Source of the DNA: Telluria aromaticivorans
Lineage (GTDB): Bacteria > Pseudomonadota > Gammaproteobacteria > Burkholderiales > Burkholderiaceae_D
Assembly (NCBI RefSeq): GCF_013003915.1
Contig: NZ_JABAIV010000002.1
Location: 434,001-498,000, forward strand
Length of the DNA: 64,000 bases
Direction of reading: 5' to 3'
The notes below the pieces were generated by a model. The model was not told the DNA's origin. It saw nothing but the letters and a program-made list of their open reading frames with translations, and did not search any database. How positions within the stretch are numbered: position 1 is the stretch's first letter; every line of letters starts with the position of its first letter. This document shows, piece by piece, positions 18,781 to 27,898 of the stretch. The position numbers and the translations under genes are program-made.

Positions 18781-19308
18781 TCATGAATCCACCGTCGGCC
18801 AGTGGTCGGGGTCCTGCAGCAGCTGGTACATCACATAGGCATCCACATAACCTAGCGCCTTGTGGCGGTAGGCCTTGGGCAGGGTGCCGACGATCGAGAA
18901 GCCGAGTTTTTTCCAGAGCCGCACCGCGGCGGTATTGGTGCTGACCACATAATTGAACTGCATGGCGAGATAGCCCTGGCGGCGCGCCTCGCCCAGGCTA
19001 TGCTCGCCCAGCATGCGGCCGATGCCGGCGCCTTGCGCCGACGGGCTGACCATGTAGGAAGCGTTGGCCACATGATGGCCGCGTCCGACCTGGTTGCGGG
19101 TCAGGCGGTACATGCCGAGTACCCGCGCGCTGCCGGAGGTCGCGATGAAGCTCGCCACGTCGGGGCCGAGCCAATAGGCATGGCCCGCCTCGCGTGAGGT
19201 CGCAGTGGTGAACGGGTAGGTCTCGCCGGCGGCAACGTGGGCACTGAAAATGCTCCATATCGCCTCGAAATCATGGTCGCCGGCGGGGCGGATCTGGATG
19301 TCTTTCAC
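18781..19308 (-). CDS. GNAT N-acetyltransferase
   Basis: 175 aa. The acetyl-CoA-binding motif appears as SPSAQGAGIGRML (about residues 90-102), and the NTAAVRLWKKLGFS element follows, as in Pat/PhnO-type GNAT enzymes. Substrate unknown. It is followed within 10 bp by a second, dissimilar GNAT gene and preceded by the amidohydrolase gene 73 bp upstream, all on the minus strand. Confidence 0.86.
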   Translation of the reverse strand: MKDIQIRPAGDHDFEAIWSIFSAHVAAGETYPFTTATSREAGHAYWLGPDVASFIATSGSARVLGMYRLTRNQVGRGHHVANASYMVSPSAQGAGIGRMLGEHSLGEARRQGYLAMQFNYVVSTNTAAVRLWKKLGFSIVGTLPKAYRHKALGYVDAYVMYQLLQDPDHWPTVDS

Positions 19309-19381
19309 GGAGTTTGGGGGTGCTGCACTTGAATGCGCGAAACCTGAAAGCGGTCTATTCTAGCCCGGATTGCCGGTATTT

Positions 19382-20674
19382 TCACGTATTGTGCGCAAAC
19401 TGCGGGACGTGGCGGAAGCCGGTGCCGGCGGGCCGCTCGGGCAGGTGCAGCGTGGCCTGGGCCGATGGAGCCTCGGCGATGACCGTCCCGCGCCGGATCA
19501 CCAGCCTGCGCGCTGCGCGCAGGCGGATCGCCTCCACCGTCGACCCGGCATCGAGCAGCACCAGGTCGGCCTTGCAGCCCGGCGCCAGGCCATAGCCCTC
19601 GAGGCCGAGGATGCGCGCCGGGGTCTCGGTCACCGCCAGGAAGCACTGGTGCATCGCCTCCACGCCGGTCATCTGCGCCACGTGTAGTCCCATGTGCGCC
19701 ACTTCCAGCATGTCGCCCGAGCCCATCCCGTACCACGGATCCAGCACGCAGTCGTGGCCGAAGGCGACATCCACGCCTGCCCCCAGCAGTTCCGGCACCC
19801 GCGTCATGCCGCGCCGCTTCGGGTAGCTGTCGTGGCGGCCCTGGAGCGTGATGTTGATGAGCGGGTTGGCAATCGCCGCCACCCCGCTCTCGGCGATCAG
19901 GGGCAGCAGTTTGCTCACATAGTAGTTGTCCATCGAATGCATCGAGGTCAGGTGCGATCCGGCCACCCGCCCCTGCAGGCCGAGGCGCTGGGTTTCATAG
20001 GCCAGGGTTTCGATGTGGCGCGACATCGGGTCGTCGGTCTCGTCGCAATGCATGTCGACCCGCAGTCCCTGCTCCGCCGCGAATTCGCACAGCAGGCGCA
20101 CCGACTCGGCGCCTTGCGCCATCGTGCGTTCGAAATGCGGGATGCCGCCCACCACGTCCACGCCCATCGCGATGGCGCGTTTCAGGTTGGCGAAGGCGCC
20201 CGGGCTGCGCAGGATGCCGTCCTGTGGGAAGGCGACCAGCTGCAGGTCGAGGTAAGGCGCGACGCGCCGTTTCACTTCCAGCAGCGCCTCGACGGCCAGC
20301 AGGCGGTCGTCGCAGATGTCGACGTGGCTGCGGATCGCCAGCAGCCCGCGCGCCACCGCCCAGTCGCAATACTGCAAGGCGCGCCCGATCAGCGCCTCCT
20401 GCGCCAGCAGCGGCTTGAGTTCGCCCCACAAGCGGATTCCTTCCAGCAGGGTGCCGCTCTGATTCACGCGCGGCAGGCCATGGCTGAGCACGGAATCCAT
20501 GTGGAAATGCGCGTCGACGAAAGGCGGGGTGACCAGGTCGCCGCCGGCGTCGATCTCGCGTGCGCCCTGGGCCGCTAGCCGCGCTTCCACGGCGGCTACC
20601 AGGCCGTCCTTGATGCCGATGTCGATGCCGCGGCTGCCGTCCGGCAGGGTGGCGTTGCGAATCACGAGATCCAT
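19382..20674 (-). CDS. Cytosine deaminase-like amidohydrolase
   Basis: 430 aa from the ATG at 20674, which has AAAGGAGAG upstream; the longer open frame is not needed. It is an amidohydrolase-superfamily metal enzyme: metal ligands in DAHFHMD (near residue 62), the HVDICDD and HCDETDDP motifs, SHLTSMHSM, and the catalytic Asp in FGHDCVLDPW. The pattern closely follows cytosine deaminase CodA and related aminohydrolases, which deaminate cytosine or triazine-like rings in the cytoplasm. No cytosine permease is adjacent, so substrate assignment is tentative. Two GNAT genes follow in the same direction. Confidence 0.85.
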   Translation of the reverse strand: MDLVIRNATLPDGSRGIDIGIKDGLVAAVEARLAAQGAREIDAGGDLVTPPFVDAHFHMDSVLSHGLPRVNQSGTLLEGIRLWGELKPLLAQEALIGRALQYCDWAVARGLLAIRSHVDICDDRLLAVEALLEVKRRVAPYLDLQLVAFPQDGILRSPGAFANLKRAIAMGVDVVGGIPHFERTMAQGAESVRLLCEFAAEQGLRVDMHCDETDDPMSRHIETLAYETQRLGLQGRVAGSHLTSMHSMDNYYVSKLLPLIAESGVAAIANPLINITLQGRHDSYPKRRGMTRVPELLGAGVDVAFGHDCVLDPWYGMGSGDMLEVAHMGLHVAQMTGVEAMHQCFLAVTETPARILGLEGYGLAPGCKADLVLLDAGSTVEAIRLRAARRLVIRRGTVIAEAPSAQATLHLPERPAGTGFRHVPQFAHNT

Positions 20675-20814
20675 GCGCGCTCTCCTTTGGTTTTTCCTGA
20701 TTGTAGCGATGAATTGGCGCTTCGAGCTTGCCACGGTGCACCGGTAACTCATGCAGGCTGCATCGGTAATGCTGCATCGCAATATTTCTGCTCAAGAATA
20801 CGGCAATAATTGCT

Positions 20815-20843
20815 TTGCAAGCTGTGCCAATCATGGCTACACT
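20815..20843 (+). promoter_or_regulatory. Candidate sigma70 promoter of phasin gene
   Basis: TTGCAA (20815-20820), 17-bp spacer, TACACT (20838-20843). It ends 42 bp before the phasin ATG, within the divergent gap to the deaminase gene. Confidence 0.6.
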
Positions 20844-20885
20844 AGCCGATATTGCAGCGCGCCATAAATGACTAAAGGAAATCCT

Positions 20886-21635
20886 ATGACTTCACTTGCA
20901 GAACAATTTTTCGCAGCAGCAGGCAAGACTCCATTTTCAGCGCCATTTTCGGCACCGTTCGCAGGCCAACTGGCGCCGCAGCTTCCCGTGCAGATTCCAG
21001 CCCAGCTCCGGACCCAGTTCGAAACCCAGGTCGATTTCTTCCAGTCGTTCACCAAGCAGGCTTTCGACAGCGCCAGCCGCGTCGTCGCCCTGAACCTGGC
21101 CACTTCGCGTGCTTCCGTCGAGCGTTCGACCCGCGCGGCACAGGCCCTGATCGCTTCGCGCGATCCACGCGACGTCCTGAGCCTGGGCGGCGCCGCCGAG
21201 GAACAGATGCACAGCCTGTTCGACTACAGCCGTGAACTGATGAGCATTGCGAGCAGCGTGCAGCCGTATGCCTTGGGCGTCAAGGCACCGGCAGCGGCAA
21301 CCCAGCTGGCAGCGCCAATCGAAAATGCCGTCGAGGCGGTTGAAGCCGCTACTGCACCAGTTGCACCGGTTGCACCAGTCCACACTGCATCGGCCGAGCC
21401 GGTCGTCGTCGCGGAACCGGAGCAGGAGCCTGTTGCCGAACAGCTCGCCGTCGAGGAGGAACCGGCGCCGGTTGCCGACCAGACCGAGATCGTCATGGCC
21501 GCCGGCCAGGGCGAGCCGCAGGCCGGCGTCGCCCCGCATCCTGCGTCGGCCCCGATGCCTGCCGAAGAAGCCAGCATCCAGATCCAGGTGCAGAAGGTCG
21601 CCCCGGCATCGACTTCGTCCAAGCGCAGGAAGTAA
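20886..21635 (+). CDS. Phasin family protein with Ala/Pro/Glu-rich tail
   Basis: 249 aa from the ATG at 20886 (AAAGGAA upstream). Residues about 40-135 match the phasin_2 type: amphipathic helices with FFQSFTKQAFDSASRVVALNL, ASVERSTRAAQAL, and ending FDYSRELMSIAS. Phasins coat polyhydroxyalkanoate granules. The C-terminal ~110 residues are a low-complexity Ala/Pro/Val/Glu-rich extension ending in basic SKRRK, longer than in minimal phasins. It has its own promoter and terminator, so it is monocistronic. No PHA synthase is nearby. Confidence 0.88.
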   Translation: MTSLAEQFFAAAGKTPFSAPFSAPFAGQLAPQLPVQIPAQLRTQFETQVDFFQSFTKQAFDSASRVVALNLATSRASVERSTRAAQALIASRDPRDVLSLGGAAEEQMHSLFDYSRELMSIASSVQPYALGVKAPAAATQLAAPIENAVEAVEAATAPVAPVAPVHTASAEPVVVAEPEQEPVAEQLAVEEEPAPVADQTEIVMAAGQGEPQAGVAPHPASAPMPAEEASIQIQVQKVAPASTSSKRRK

Positions 21636-21692
21636 ACAGCACCACGCAAGCTGGCCTCGGGCGCTGCGCCCGATTGGCAAAGCGTCTACACT

Positions 21693-21721
21693 AGCGGGCT
21701 TCGGCCCGCTTTGTCGTTTTT
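21693..21721 (+). terminator. Rho-independent terminator of phasin gene
   Basis: AGCGGGC-TTCG-GCCCGCT stem with a UUCG tetraloop (21693-21710), then TTGTCGTTTTT. It lies 57 bp after the phasin stop and immediately before the ABC exporter operon. Confidence 0.88.
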
Positions 21722-21747
21722 CGGGCACACAATCTCCAAGGAAGAAC

Positions 21748-23499
21748 ATGAGTCTCGCAAGGCTGATCGGCGGCTTTGTCCGCCGGCATTGGCATGCCTA
21801 TGTCTCGTCGGCCTTCATGCTGGCAGGCGTCGCCATCTGCACGGTCTTGATCCCGCGCAAGGTCGGCGCCCTCATCGACGGCCTCGCCGCGCACCGGCTC
21901 GACCAGGACGCGCTGCTGCTGGGACTGGCCCAGCTGCTCGGGCTCGGCCTGGCCATCTATGTGCTGCGCGTGGGCTGGCGCATCCGCCTGTATTCGGCCG
22001 CCTACAACCTGGGCGTCGAGCTGCGCACCCGCCTGTACGCGCGCCTGGCCGCCCAGGGCCCCGCCTTCTACGGGCGCCAGCGCACCGGCGACCTGATGGC
22101 GCTGGCCACCAACGACATCGACGCCATCGAGATGGCGGCCGGCGAGGCAATGCTGGCAGGCTTCGACGGCACCCTGACCCTGCTCATGGTGCTCGGCATC
22201 ATGACGCTCGGCGTCGACTGGCGCCTGGCCAGCATCGCCCTGCTGCCCTTCCCGCTGATGGCGCTGGCCTTCTGGCGCATCTCGTCGCACATCCACAAGG
22301 CGGAAGGCGATGCCCTCAAACGCTTCTCGGCACTGAACGACCACGTGCAGGAATCGCTCACCGGCGTGCGCACCCTGCGCGCGCTGGGCCTGGAAGACCG
22401 CAGCGCGGCCCAGTTCAGCGAACTGGCAGGCAACGCGGCCGACGCGAGCCTGTCGGCGCAGCGCTGGGAGGCCGCCTACGAGCCGGCGGTCGGCCTGACC
22501 TTGAGCGCCGCCACCGGGCTGACCCTGGGACTGGGCGGCTACCTGGTCTGGAACAACGAGCTGACCGTCGGCGCGCTGACCAGCTTCTCGATGTACCTGG
22601 GCCAGCTGATCTGGCCGATGTTCGCGGCCGGCTGGGTGCTGTCGCTGATCGAGCGTGGGCGCGCGGGCCTGGCCCGGCTGCAGCCGCTGCTCGACACGCC
22701 GCTGACGGTGGACGACAAGGGCACCCTCGAACAGGTCGGACGCGGTCCCTTGGTCGTCAAGGACGTCACGTTCGCCTATGGTGAAGCGGACCGCCCGGCC
22801 CTGAGCGAGGTATCGGTCGCGATGCAGCCGGGCCAGACACTCGGTCTGGTCGGCCCCACCGGCGCCGGCAAGTCGACCCTGCTGCGCGTGCTGCTGCGCC
22901 AGGCCACGCCGCAGCAGGGCGCGGTCAGCTGGGCCGGGCATCGCCTGGAAGACTACCGCTTGAGCGCCCTGCGCGCCGCCCTGAGCTGGGTGCCGCAGGA
23001 GTCTTTCCTGTTCTCCGCCACCATCGCGGAAAACATCGCGCTGGCGCGCCCGGGCGCCTCGCGCCTGGACGTCGAAGAAGCCGCGCGCATGGCCTCGATC
23101 CACGACGACATCCTGCGCTTCCCACAGGGCTACGACACGCCGGTGGGCGAAAAAGGTATCACCCTGTCGGGCGGCCAGCGCCAGCGCGTGGCGATCGCGC
23201 GCGCCCTGCTGGCCGACAGCTCGCTGCTGCTGCTCGACGACGCGCTGTCGGCGGTGGACACCGGCACCGAGACGCGCATCCTCGAACACCTGGCCGAACT
23301 GCGCGCAGCGCGGCCCGAGCGCGCGGCGATCATCGCCAGCCACCGCTTGTCGAGTGTCGCCGGTGCCGACCGCATCGTGGTGCTGCGCGATGGCCGCATC
23401 ACCGAATCCGGCACCCACGATGAACTGCTGGCGCTGGATGGCTGGTATGCCAGCCAATGGCGCTATCAACAACTGGAGGCCAGTATCGATGCAGAGTGA
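21748..23499 (+). CDS. ABC exporter half-transporter, subunit A (degenerate ATPase site)
   Basis: 583 aa from the ATG at 21748 (AAGGAAG upstream). An N-terminal six-helix exporter domain (about 1-310) precedes an ATPase domain with Walker A GPTGAGKST, signature LSGGQ, and Walker B LLLLDDALS. The residue after the Walker B Asp is Asp rather than the catalytic Glu, which in heterodimeric exporters marks the degenerate site. The next gene overlaps by 11 bp and encodes the partner, so this is an MdlAB/YheIH-like heterodimeric multidrug or lipid exporter in the inner membrane. Substrate unknown. Confidence 0.92.
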   Translation: MSLARLIGGFVRRHWHAYVSSAFMLAGVAICTVLIPRKVGALIDGLAAHRLDQDALLLGLAQLLGLGLAIYVLRVGWRIRLYSAAYNLGVELRTRLYARLAAQGPAFYGRQRTGDLMALATNDIDAIEMAAGEAMLAGFDGTLTLLMVLGIMTLGVDWRLASIALLPFPLMALAFWRISSHIHKAEGDALKRFSALNDHVQESLTGVRTLRALGLEDRSAAQFSELAGNAADASLSAQRWEAAYEPAVGLTLSAATGLTLGLGGYLVWNNELTVGALTSFSMYLGQLIWPMFAAGWVLSLIERGRAGLARLQPLLDTPLTVDDKGTLEQVGRGPLVVKDVTFAYGEADRPALSEVSVAMQPGQTLGLVGPTGAGKSTLLRVLLRQATPQQGAVSWAGHRLEDYRLSALRAALSWVPQESFLFSATIAENIALARPGASRLDVEEAARMASIHDDILRFPQGYDTPVGEKGITLSGGQRQRVAIARALLADSSLLLLDDALSAVDTGTETRILEHLAELRAARPERAAIIASHRLSSVAGADRIVVLRDGRITESGTHDELLALDGWYASQWRYQQLEASIDAE

Positions 23500-25297
23500 T
23501 GCCATTGCACGGACCAAGCCCGACACCTCCGCCAGCGCCATGAAGGTGCAGGCAAAGCACGCTGCGCGCCTGCTGCGCCGCGCCGCCCATCCGGACCGCC
23601 GCCACCTGTACTGGGCCACGCTGTGGCTGGGGGTGGCCGCCGCCCTGGAAGTGGTGGGGCCGCTGCTTGGGAAGATGCTGATCGACGACCACCTCTTGAC
23701 GCGCAACCTGGATTGGACCCGGATCTGGCTGCTGCTCGGCGGCCTGGTGCTCACCGGCTGGGCTTCATCGTGGATCCGCTACCTGCAGCTGATCCGCCTG
23801 TCGGGCCTCGCCATGCGGTCGGTGCGCCGCCTGCGCGAATGGGTGTATGGCCACGTACTGCGCCTGCCGATGGCTTTTTTTGACCGCGCCATCACCGGCC
23901 AGCTGGTCAGCCGCGTCACCAACGATACCGAGGCGGTCAAGACCCTGTACATCCAGGTGCTGTTCGTGATGCTCGATTCGACCATCGTGCTGGTCGGGAC
24001 CCTGGTGGCGATGGCCTGGCTCGACTGGCGCCTGATGCTGGTGGTGCTGGCGCTGGTGCCGGCGGTGGTCGGCATCGTCTGGCTTTACCAGCGCCTGTCG
24101 GCGCCGGCGGTGACGCGCGCCCGCGCCCTGCGCAGCGACATCAATGGCCAGATGGCGGAATCGATCGGCGGCATGAGCGTGCTCCAGGCCAGCAATGCCG
24201 AAGGACGTTTCGGCGAGCGCTTCCTGGCGACCAACCGCGCCCACCGCACCGCGCGCCTGGCCGAACTCAAGGCCAACGCCTTCCTGCTGCGCCCCGCGCT
24301 GGACCTGCTGAACGTGGTGCTGCTCACCATCGTGATCTACGGCTTCGGCCGGCGCGAAATGAATGCGATCGAGGTCGGCGTGCTGTACGCCTTCATCAGC
24401 TATATCGCACGGGTGGTCGAGCCGCTCATCCAGATCACCATGCAGTTCAGCGGCCTGCAGCAGGCGGTGGTCGCGACCGCGCGCGTGGAAGCGCTGCTGG
24501 ATGAAACCGGCGCGGCAGAACATACGCTGGGGCGCATCGGGAACGAAGCGGCCTTCGACCCGCAAGCGCCGGCGGTGCGGGTGCGCGGCCTGAACTTCGG
24601 CTATATCGAAGGCCAGCGCGTGCTGCACGAGCTGTCGCTCGACGTGCCCCAGGGCGCTTTCTTCGGCATCGTCGGCCACACCGGCAGCGGCAAGTCGACC
24701 CTGCTCTCGCTGCTGCTGCGCTACTACACGGCGGATGACGGCAGCATCGACATCGGCGGCCTGCCGCTAGCCTCGATCGGCAACGAGCGCTTCCGCAACG
24801 AAGTGGGCCTGGTGCCGCAAGACCCCTTCATCCTGGCCGCGACGGCGCGCGAGAACATCGACATGGGGCGCGGCCTGCCCTTAGAGCGCATCGAGGCGGC
24901 GGCGCGGGCGGCGCATGCGCACAGCTTCATCTCCAGGCTGGAACAGGGTTACGAGACCCAGCTCGGCGAAGGTGGCTCGCGCCTGTCCTCGGGCCAGAAG
25001 CAGCTGGTGGCGATCGCCCGCGCACTTGCCGGCGAGCCGCGCATCCTGCTGCTGGACGAAGCAACCTCGCGTATCGACAGCGCCACCGAACAGATCGTGC
25101 AGGAAGCGCTGGAAGAACTGCGCGGCAAGGTGACCATTATCGCGATCGCGCACCGGCTGTCGACGATCCGCGCGGCCGACCGCATCATCGTGCTGAACCA
25201 CGGCCGCATCACGGAAGCCGGCGCGCATGAGGACCTGATGCGGATCGAGGGTGGTTTGTACCAGCGGCTGTATTTGCTGCAGCAGATTGCGGTGTAG
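23489..25297 (+). CDS. ABC exporter half-transporter, subunit B
   Basis: 602 aa from the ATG at 23489, with GGAGG upstream inside the preceding gene. Transmembrane domain about 30-330, then an ATPase with Walker A GHTGSGKST, Walker B ILLLDEATS (catalytic Glu present) and a non-canonical signature LSSGQ. The canonical Glu here with the Asp in subunit A, and the altered LSSGQ with the normal LSGGQ in A, gives one complete and one degenerate composite site, as expected for a heterodimer. The overlap with subunit A implies translational coupling. Confidence 0.92.
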   Translation: MQSDAIARTKPDTSASAMKVQAKHAARLLRRAAHPDRRHLYWATLWLGVAAALEVVGPLLGKMLIDDHLLTRNLDWTRIWLLLGGLVLTGWASSWIRYLQLIRLSGLAMRSVRRLREWVYGHVLRLPMAFFDRAITGQLVSRVTNDTEAVKTLYIQVLFVMLDSTIVLVGTLVAMAWLDWRLMLVVLALVPAVVGIVWLYQRLSAPAVTRARALRSDINGQMAESIGGMSVLQASNAEGRFGERFLATNRAHRTARLAELKANAFLLRPALDLLNVVLLTIVIYGFGRREMNAIEVGVLYAFISYIARVVEPLIQITMQFSGLQQAVVATARVEALLDETGAAEHTLGRIGNEAAFDPQAPAVRVRGLNFGYIEGQRVLHELSLDVPQGAFFGIVGHTGSGKSTLLSLLLRYYTADDGSIDIGGLPLASIGNERFRNEVGLVPQDPFILAATARENIDMGRGLPLERIEAAARAAHAHSFISRLEQGYETQLGEGGSRLSSGQKQLVAIARALAGEPRILLLDEATSRIDSATEQIVQEALEELRGKVTIIAIAHRLSTIRAADRIIVLNHGRITEAGAHEDLMRIEGGLYQRLYLLQQIAV

Positions 25298-25351
25298 TGA
25301 GCCGGCCTAAGGTCTGTCTGACTGACGCGATGTGTGGAAAAGTGGATGTTC

Positions 25352-25453
25352 GTAGGGTGGTCGGGTCCTCCCGACCGCGCGTTCAACTCTGGCATGCACT
25401 GCGGCGACGCACGATCTGGCTGAACGCGCGCTCGGCGGAGCCGACCACCCGAC
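25352..25453. repeat. GTAGGGTGGGC-type repeat, variant copy R7
   Basis: Variant with GTAGGGTGGTCGGG on the left and CCGACCACCCGACG on the right: both arms changed (GGC to GTC, GCC to GAC), so complementarity is kept. It fills the convergent junction between ABC exporter and DUF2243 gene. Confidence 0.75.
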
Positions 25454-25496
25454 GGTGTCGTGGTGGGCATGATGTAACGGTTCCTCCAGACTAGGT

Positions 25497-26249
25497 CTAG
25501 CCCCGGCTCCAGTTGAAGCACCCGGCCGGCACCCCCGCCCCGCTCACCAGCAGGGCCCCGTGCCGGTAGAAATCCCAGCGCCGTTCTGCGGGCACGGCAA
25601 CCACCACCACACCCATCGCCCGGTCGCTCCACACCAGGCGCGCATCCACCGCATCGAGCGCGGCGAAGACCTCGCGCGGGCCGGCGCCGGGCGCGAATAC
25701 CACCGTGGCAAAGCCGGTTTGCGCCGGCGGCAGCAGCGCCCAGGCGCCGGCGCCGGAGGTGACGGCCGCCAGCACCAGCATGGCCGCGGTGCTGGTCAAT
25801 CCAGTACCGCCGCCCTTGCCCCGCAAACGCAGTCCCAGCGCGAGCGGCAGGAGGCCGAACAGGGCCAGCCACAGCAATTCCCACAGTAGCGGCGCATCGC
25901 TGTCGATGCGGATGCGGTGGATCTGCAGCAGCCAGTGCGACAGCACCGAATCGACGATGTGCCACACCCCGAAGCCTACCAGTACCGCTCCGACAAGAGG
26001 CCAGCCCCAGGCGCCGGCGCCGCGCCGGTGCAGGCGCCACAGTCCGGCCAGCGCAGCCAGGGCAATCACATACATCAGCGCGTGGAAATACCCGTCCCAC
26101 AGCACCTGCAGCCGCAGGTCGTCCATGCCCGGAACCAGGCTGAGCAGGTGGTGCCACTGGAGGATCTGGTGCAGCAGGATGCCGTCGAAAAAGCCGCCAA
26201 GCGCGAAACCCAGCGCAGCGGCCCAGCGGGCCCACGGTGTTTTCCACAT
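25497..26249 (-). CDS. DUF2243 family membrane protein with C-terminal extension
   Basis: About 250 aa from the ATG at 26249, which has GAGGTG six bases upstream (GTG starts at 26252 and 26258 are possible). The first ~150 residues show four hydrophobic segments and the DUF2243 features GFFDGILLHQILQWHH and DGYFHA, with several conserved His. Function of the family is unknown. The last ~100 residues follow a fifth hydrophobic segment and form an extra soluble domain not typical of DUF2243. It lies 83 bp after the ABC permease gene, in the same direction. Confidence 0.75.
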   Translation of the reverse strand: MWKTPWARWAAALGFALGGFFDGILLHQILQWHHLLSLVPGMDDLRLQVLWDGYFHALMYVIALAALAGLWRLHRRGAGAWGWPLVGAVLVGFGVWHIVDSVLSHWLLQIHRIRIDSDAPLLWELLWLALFGLLPLALGLRLRGKGGGTGLTSTAAMLVLAAVTSGAGAWALLPPAQTGFATVVFAPGAGPREVFAALDAVDARLVWSDRAMGVVVVAVPAERRWDFYRHGALLVSGAGVPAGCFNWSRG

Positions 26250-26332
26250 CACAATCACCTCGCGTCGAAGCAGGACCGGCCCAGTATAGCCGGGCCGGTT
26301 TCAACGCAAAGGCACCGTTCGCAAAGGAACGA

Positions 26333-27898
26333 TCAGGTCCGCCGGCTCCAGGCAATACCGGCCGCAAGCGCAGCGAGACCGGCGACCATGAAGGTCGTGG
26401 CCGAGCGCAGGTTGGCAGCGCCGTGGAAGCCCACGACGTCCAGCATCGGCATTCCCGTGGCATTGATGACGACATAGAGCCCGAACAGGAACAGGCCGAG
26501 GAACAGGCGCGGCGTACGGCTCAGCTGGCCGAGCAGGGCGGCGAAGCCGGACAGTGCCAACACGCCGGCGGCGACGGCACATGCACGCACCGGTTCGTCG
26601 CTGCTCCAGCGCAGGGCGACGGTCCCGGTGAACAGGGCGCCGAGCAGTGCGGAGGCGGCCCATTGGCGCACGAAGCGCCGCCCTGCGCCACCCGGCACGG
26701 CGGCGGTGAGGCCGTCGCAATTGGCACTGAAGTCGCGCGTGGTGCTTTCGCTGCACAGGATGCCCCACCAGGCGACCGCACCGGCCAGTAATCCCGGCAG
26801 CACCGCGGCAGGCAGCACCAAAGCGCCGACGATGCTGGCAGCGATGGCGAGGATGGCGCTGGGGGCAGTCGTCAAGACCAGGCCGGCGTCGGCCAGCACC
26901 TGTCCCGGGGTGCCAGGGACGCGCGCGGCCAGGCGCATCAGGGGTTGCACGATGCGGGTCAGCGGCCGCAGCCAGCCATTGAGTACGCCCAGCGGCGAGC
27001 GGCGCTGGCGTGCCTTGCCGGCCTTGACGCGGTCCGGCGAGAAGCGGTGGAACAGCAGGACCGCCGGCAGCAGCGGCGCCAGCGCCAGCAGGCAGGAGAA
27101 CAGGCGCCCGGCGACCTGCGAACCGCTCCACAGCCATTGCGGCAAGGTATGCGTCGGCAGCGCCGCATTGAAGGTCATGGCGCCGATGCCGACGCTGTCG
27201 GTGCTCAGGTAAAGCCGCATGGCTTCCATGGCCTGGGCCATGCCGGTGAAGTCGAGGATGGCCAGCGCGGGTGACGCCCCGGCCTCCTCGATCATCCCGC
27301 CGAGCGACAGCATCGCGGTCCAGACGAAGAAATACAGGATGTCGCCACGCTTTCCCATCAGCGGCGCCCAGCTGTCGCACAGCACCGCACAACTGGCGGC
27401 GAACAGCACCATCGGCAGCAGCAGCACACAATAGGTTTGCAGGTAGACGAGGGGCTGGACCGGTCCTTCGCCGCGCAGCAGGTGCAGCGCGAGGATGGTC
27501 AGCATGAAGGCGCCGAGCAGGGTCAAGAGGCCGCCGACGGCCCCGAGCCAGCGGCTGCCCACCAGTACCAGGTTGCCGGCGGGCGTGGCGCCCACCACCC
27601 CGCCGATGCCGCTGCGCAGGTCTTCGCCGGTGCGCCCGCGCGCGAGATAGAAACCGGCCAGCGAGAACAGCAGGCCGGCCAGCGTGGCGCTGCCCAGCGC
27701 CAGCGCGGAACTGGTGTACAGCACCCGTGCGTCCTCCACGATCAGGAGGGTCCTGCCGCTGGACGGGTCTTCGATCATGGCCCAGCTGATGGCGGCGATC
27801 GCCAGCACCGCGGCCAGGGTCGACATGCGGCGCATGCGCAGCCGCACTTCGCTCGCGGCCAGCACGGCCAGGATGCGCCAGGGGATGTGCCGCGTCAT
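26333..27898 (-). CDS. ABC-2 type transporter permease
   Basis: 521 aa from the ATG at 27898; its ATGA overlaps the stop of the upstream ATPase gene. It has about ten to twelve hydrophobic segments, the first at residues 20-40, and no signal peptide. The pairing with a stand-alone ATPase that has a C-terminal extension is characteristic of ABC-2 exporters. The internal stretch ILYFFVWTAMLSLGGM is one of the long hydrophobic cores. Substrate unknown. The DUF2243 gene follows and may belong to the same transcript. Confidence 0.8.
   Translation of the reverse strand: MTRHIPWRILAVLAASEVRLRMRRMSTLAAVLAIAAISWAMIEDPSSGRTLLIVEDARVLYTSSALALGSATLAGLLFSLAGFYLARGRTGEDLRSGIGGVVGATPAGNLVLVGSRWLGAVGGLLTLLGAFMLTILALHLLRGEGPVQPLVYLQTYCVLLLPMVLFAASCAVLCDSWAPLMGKRGDILYFFVWTAMLSLGGMIEEAGASPALAILDFTGMAQAMEAMRLYLSTDSVGIGAMTFNAALPTHTLPQWLWSGSQVAGRLFSCLLALAPLLPAVLLFHRFSPDRVKAGKARQRRSPLGVLNGWLRPLTRIVQPLMRLAARVPGTPGQVLADAGLVLTTAPSAILAIAASIVGALVLPAAVLPGLLAGAVAWWGILCSESTTRDFSANCDGLTAAVPGGAGRRFVRQWAASALLGALFTGTVALRWSSDEPVRACAVAAGVLALSGFAALLGQLSRTPRLFLGLFLFGLYVVINATGMPMLDVVGFHGAANLRSATTFMVAGLAALAAGIAWSRRT

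Noticed and set aside
25297..25494. 65-codon ORF after the ABC exporter
   Set aside because: It is a translation of the repeat R7; similar spurious ORFs occur in every repeat copy.
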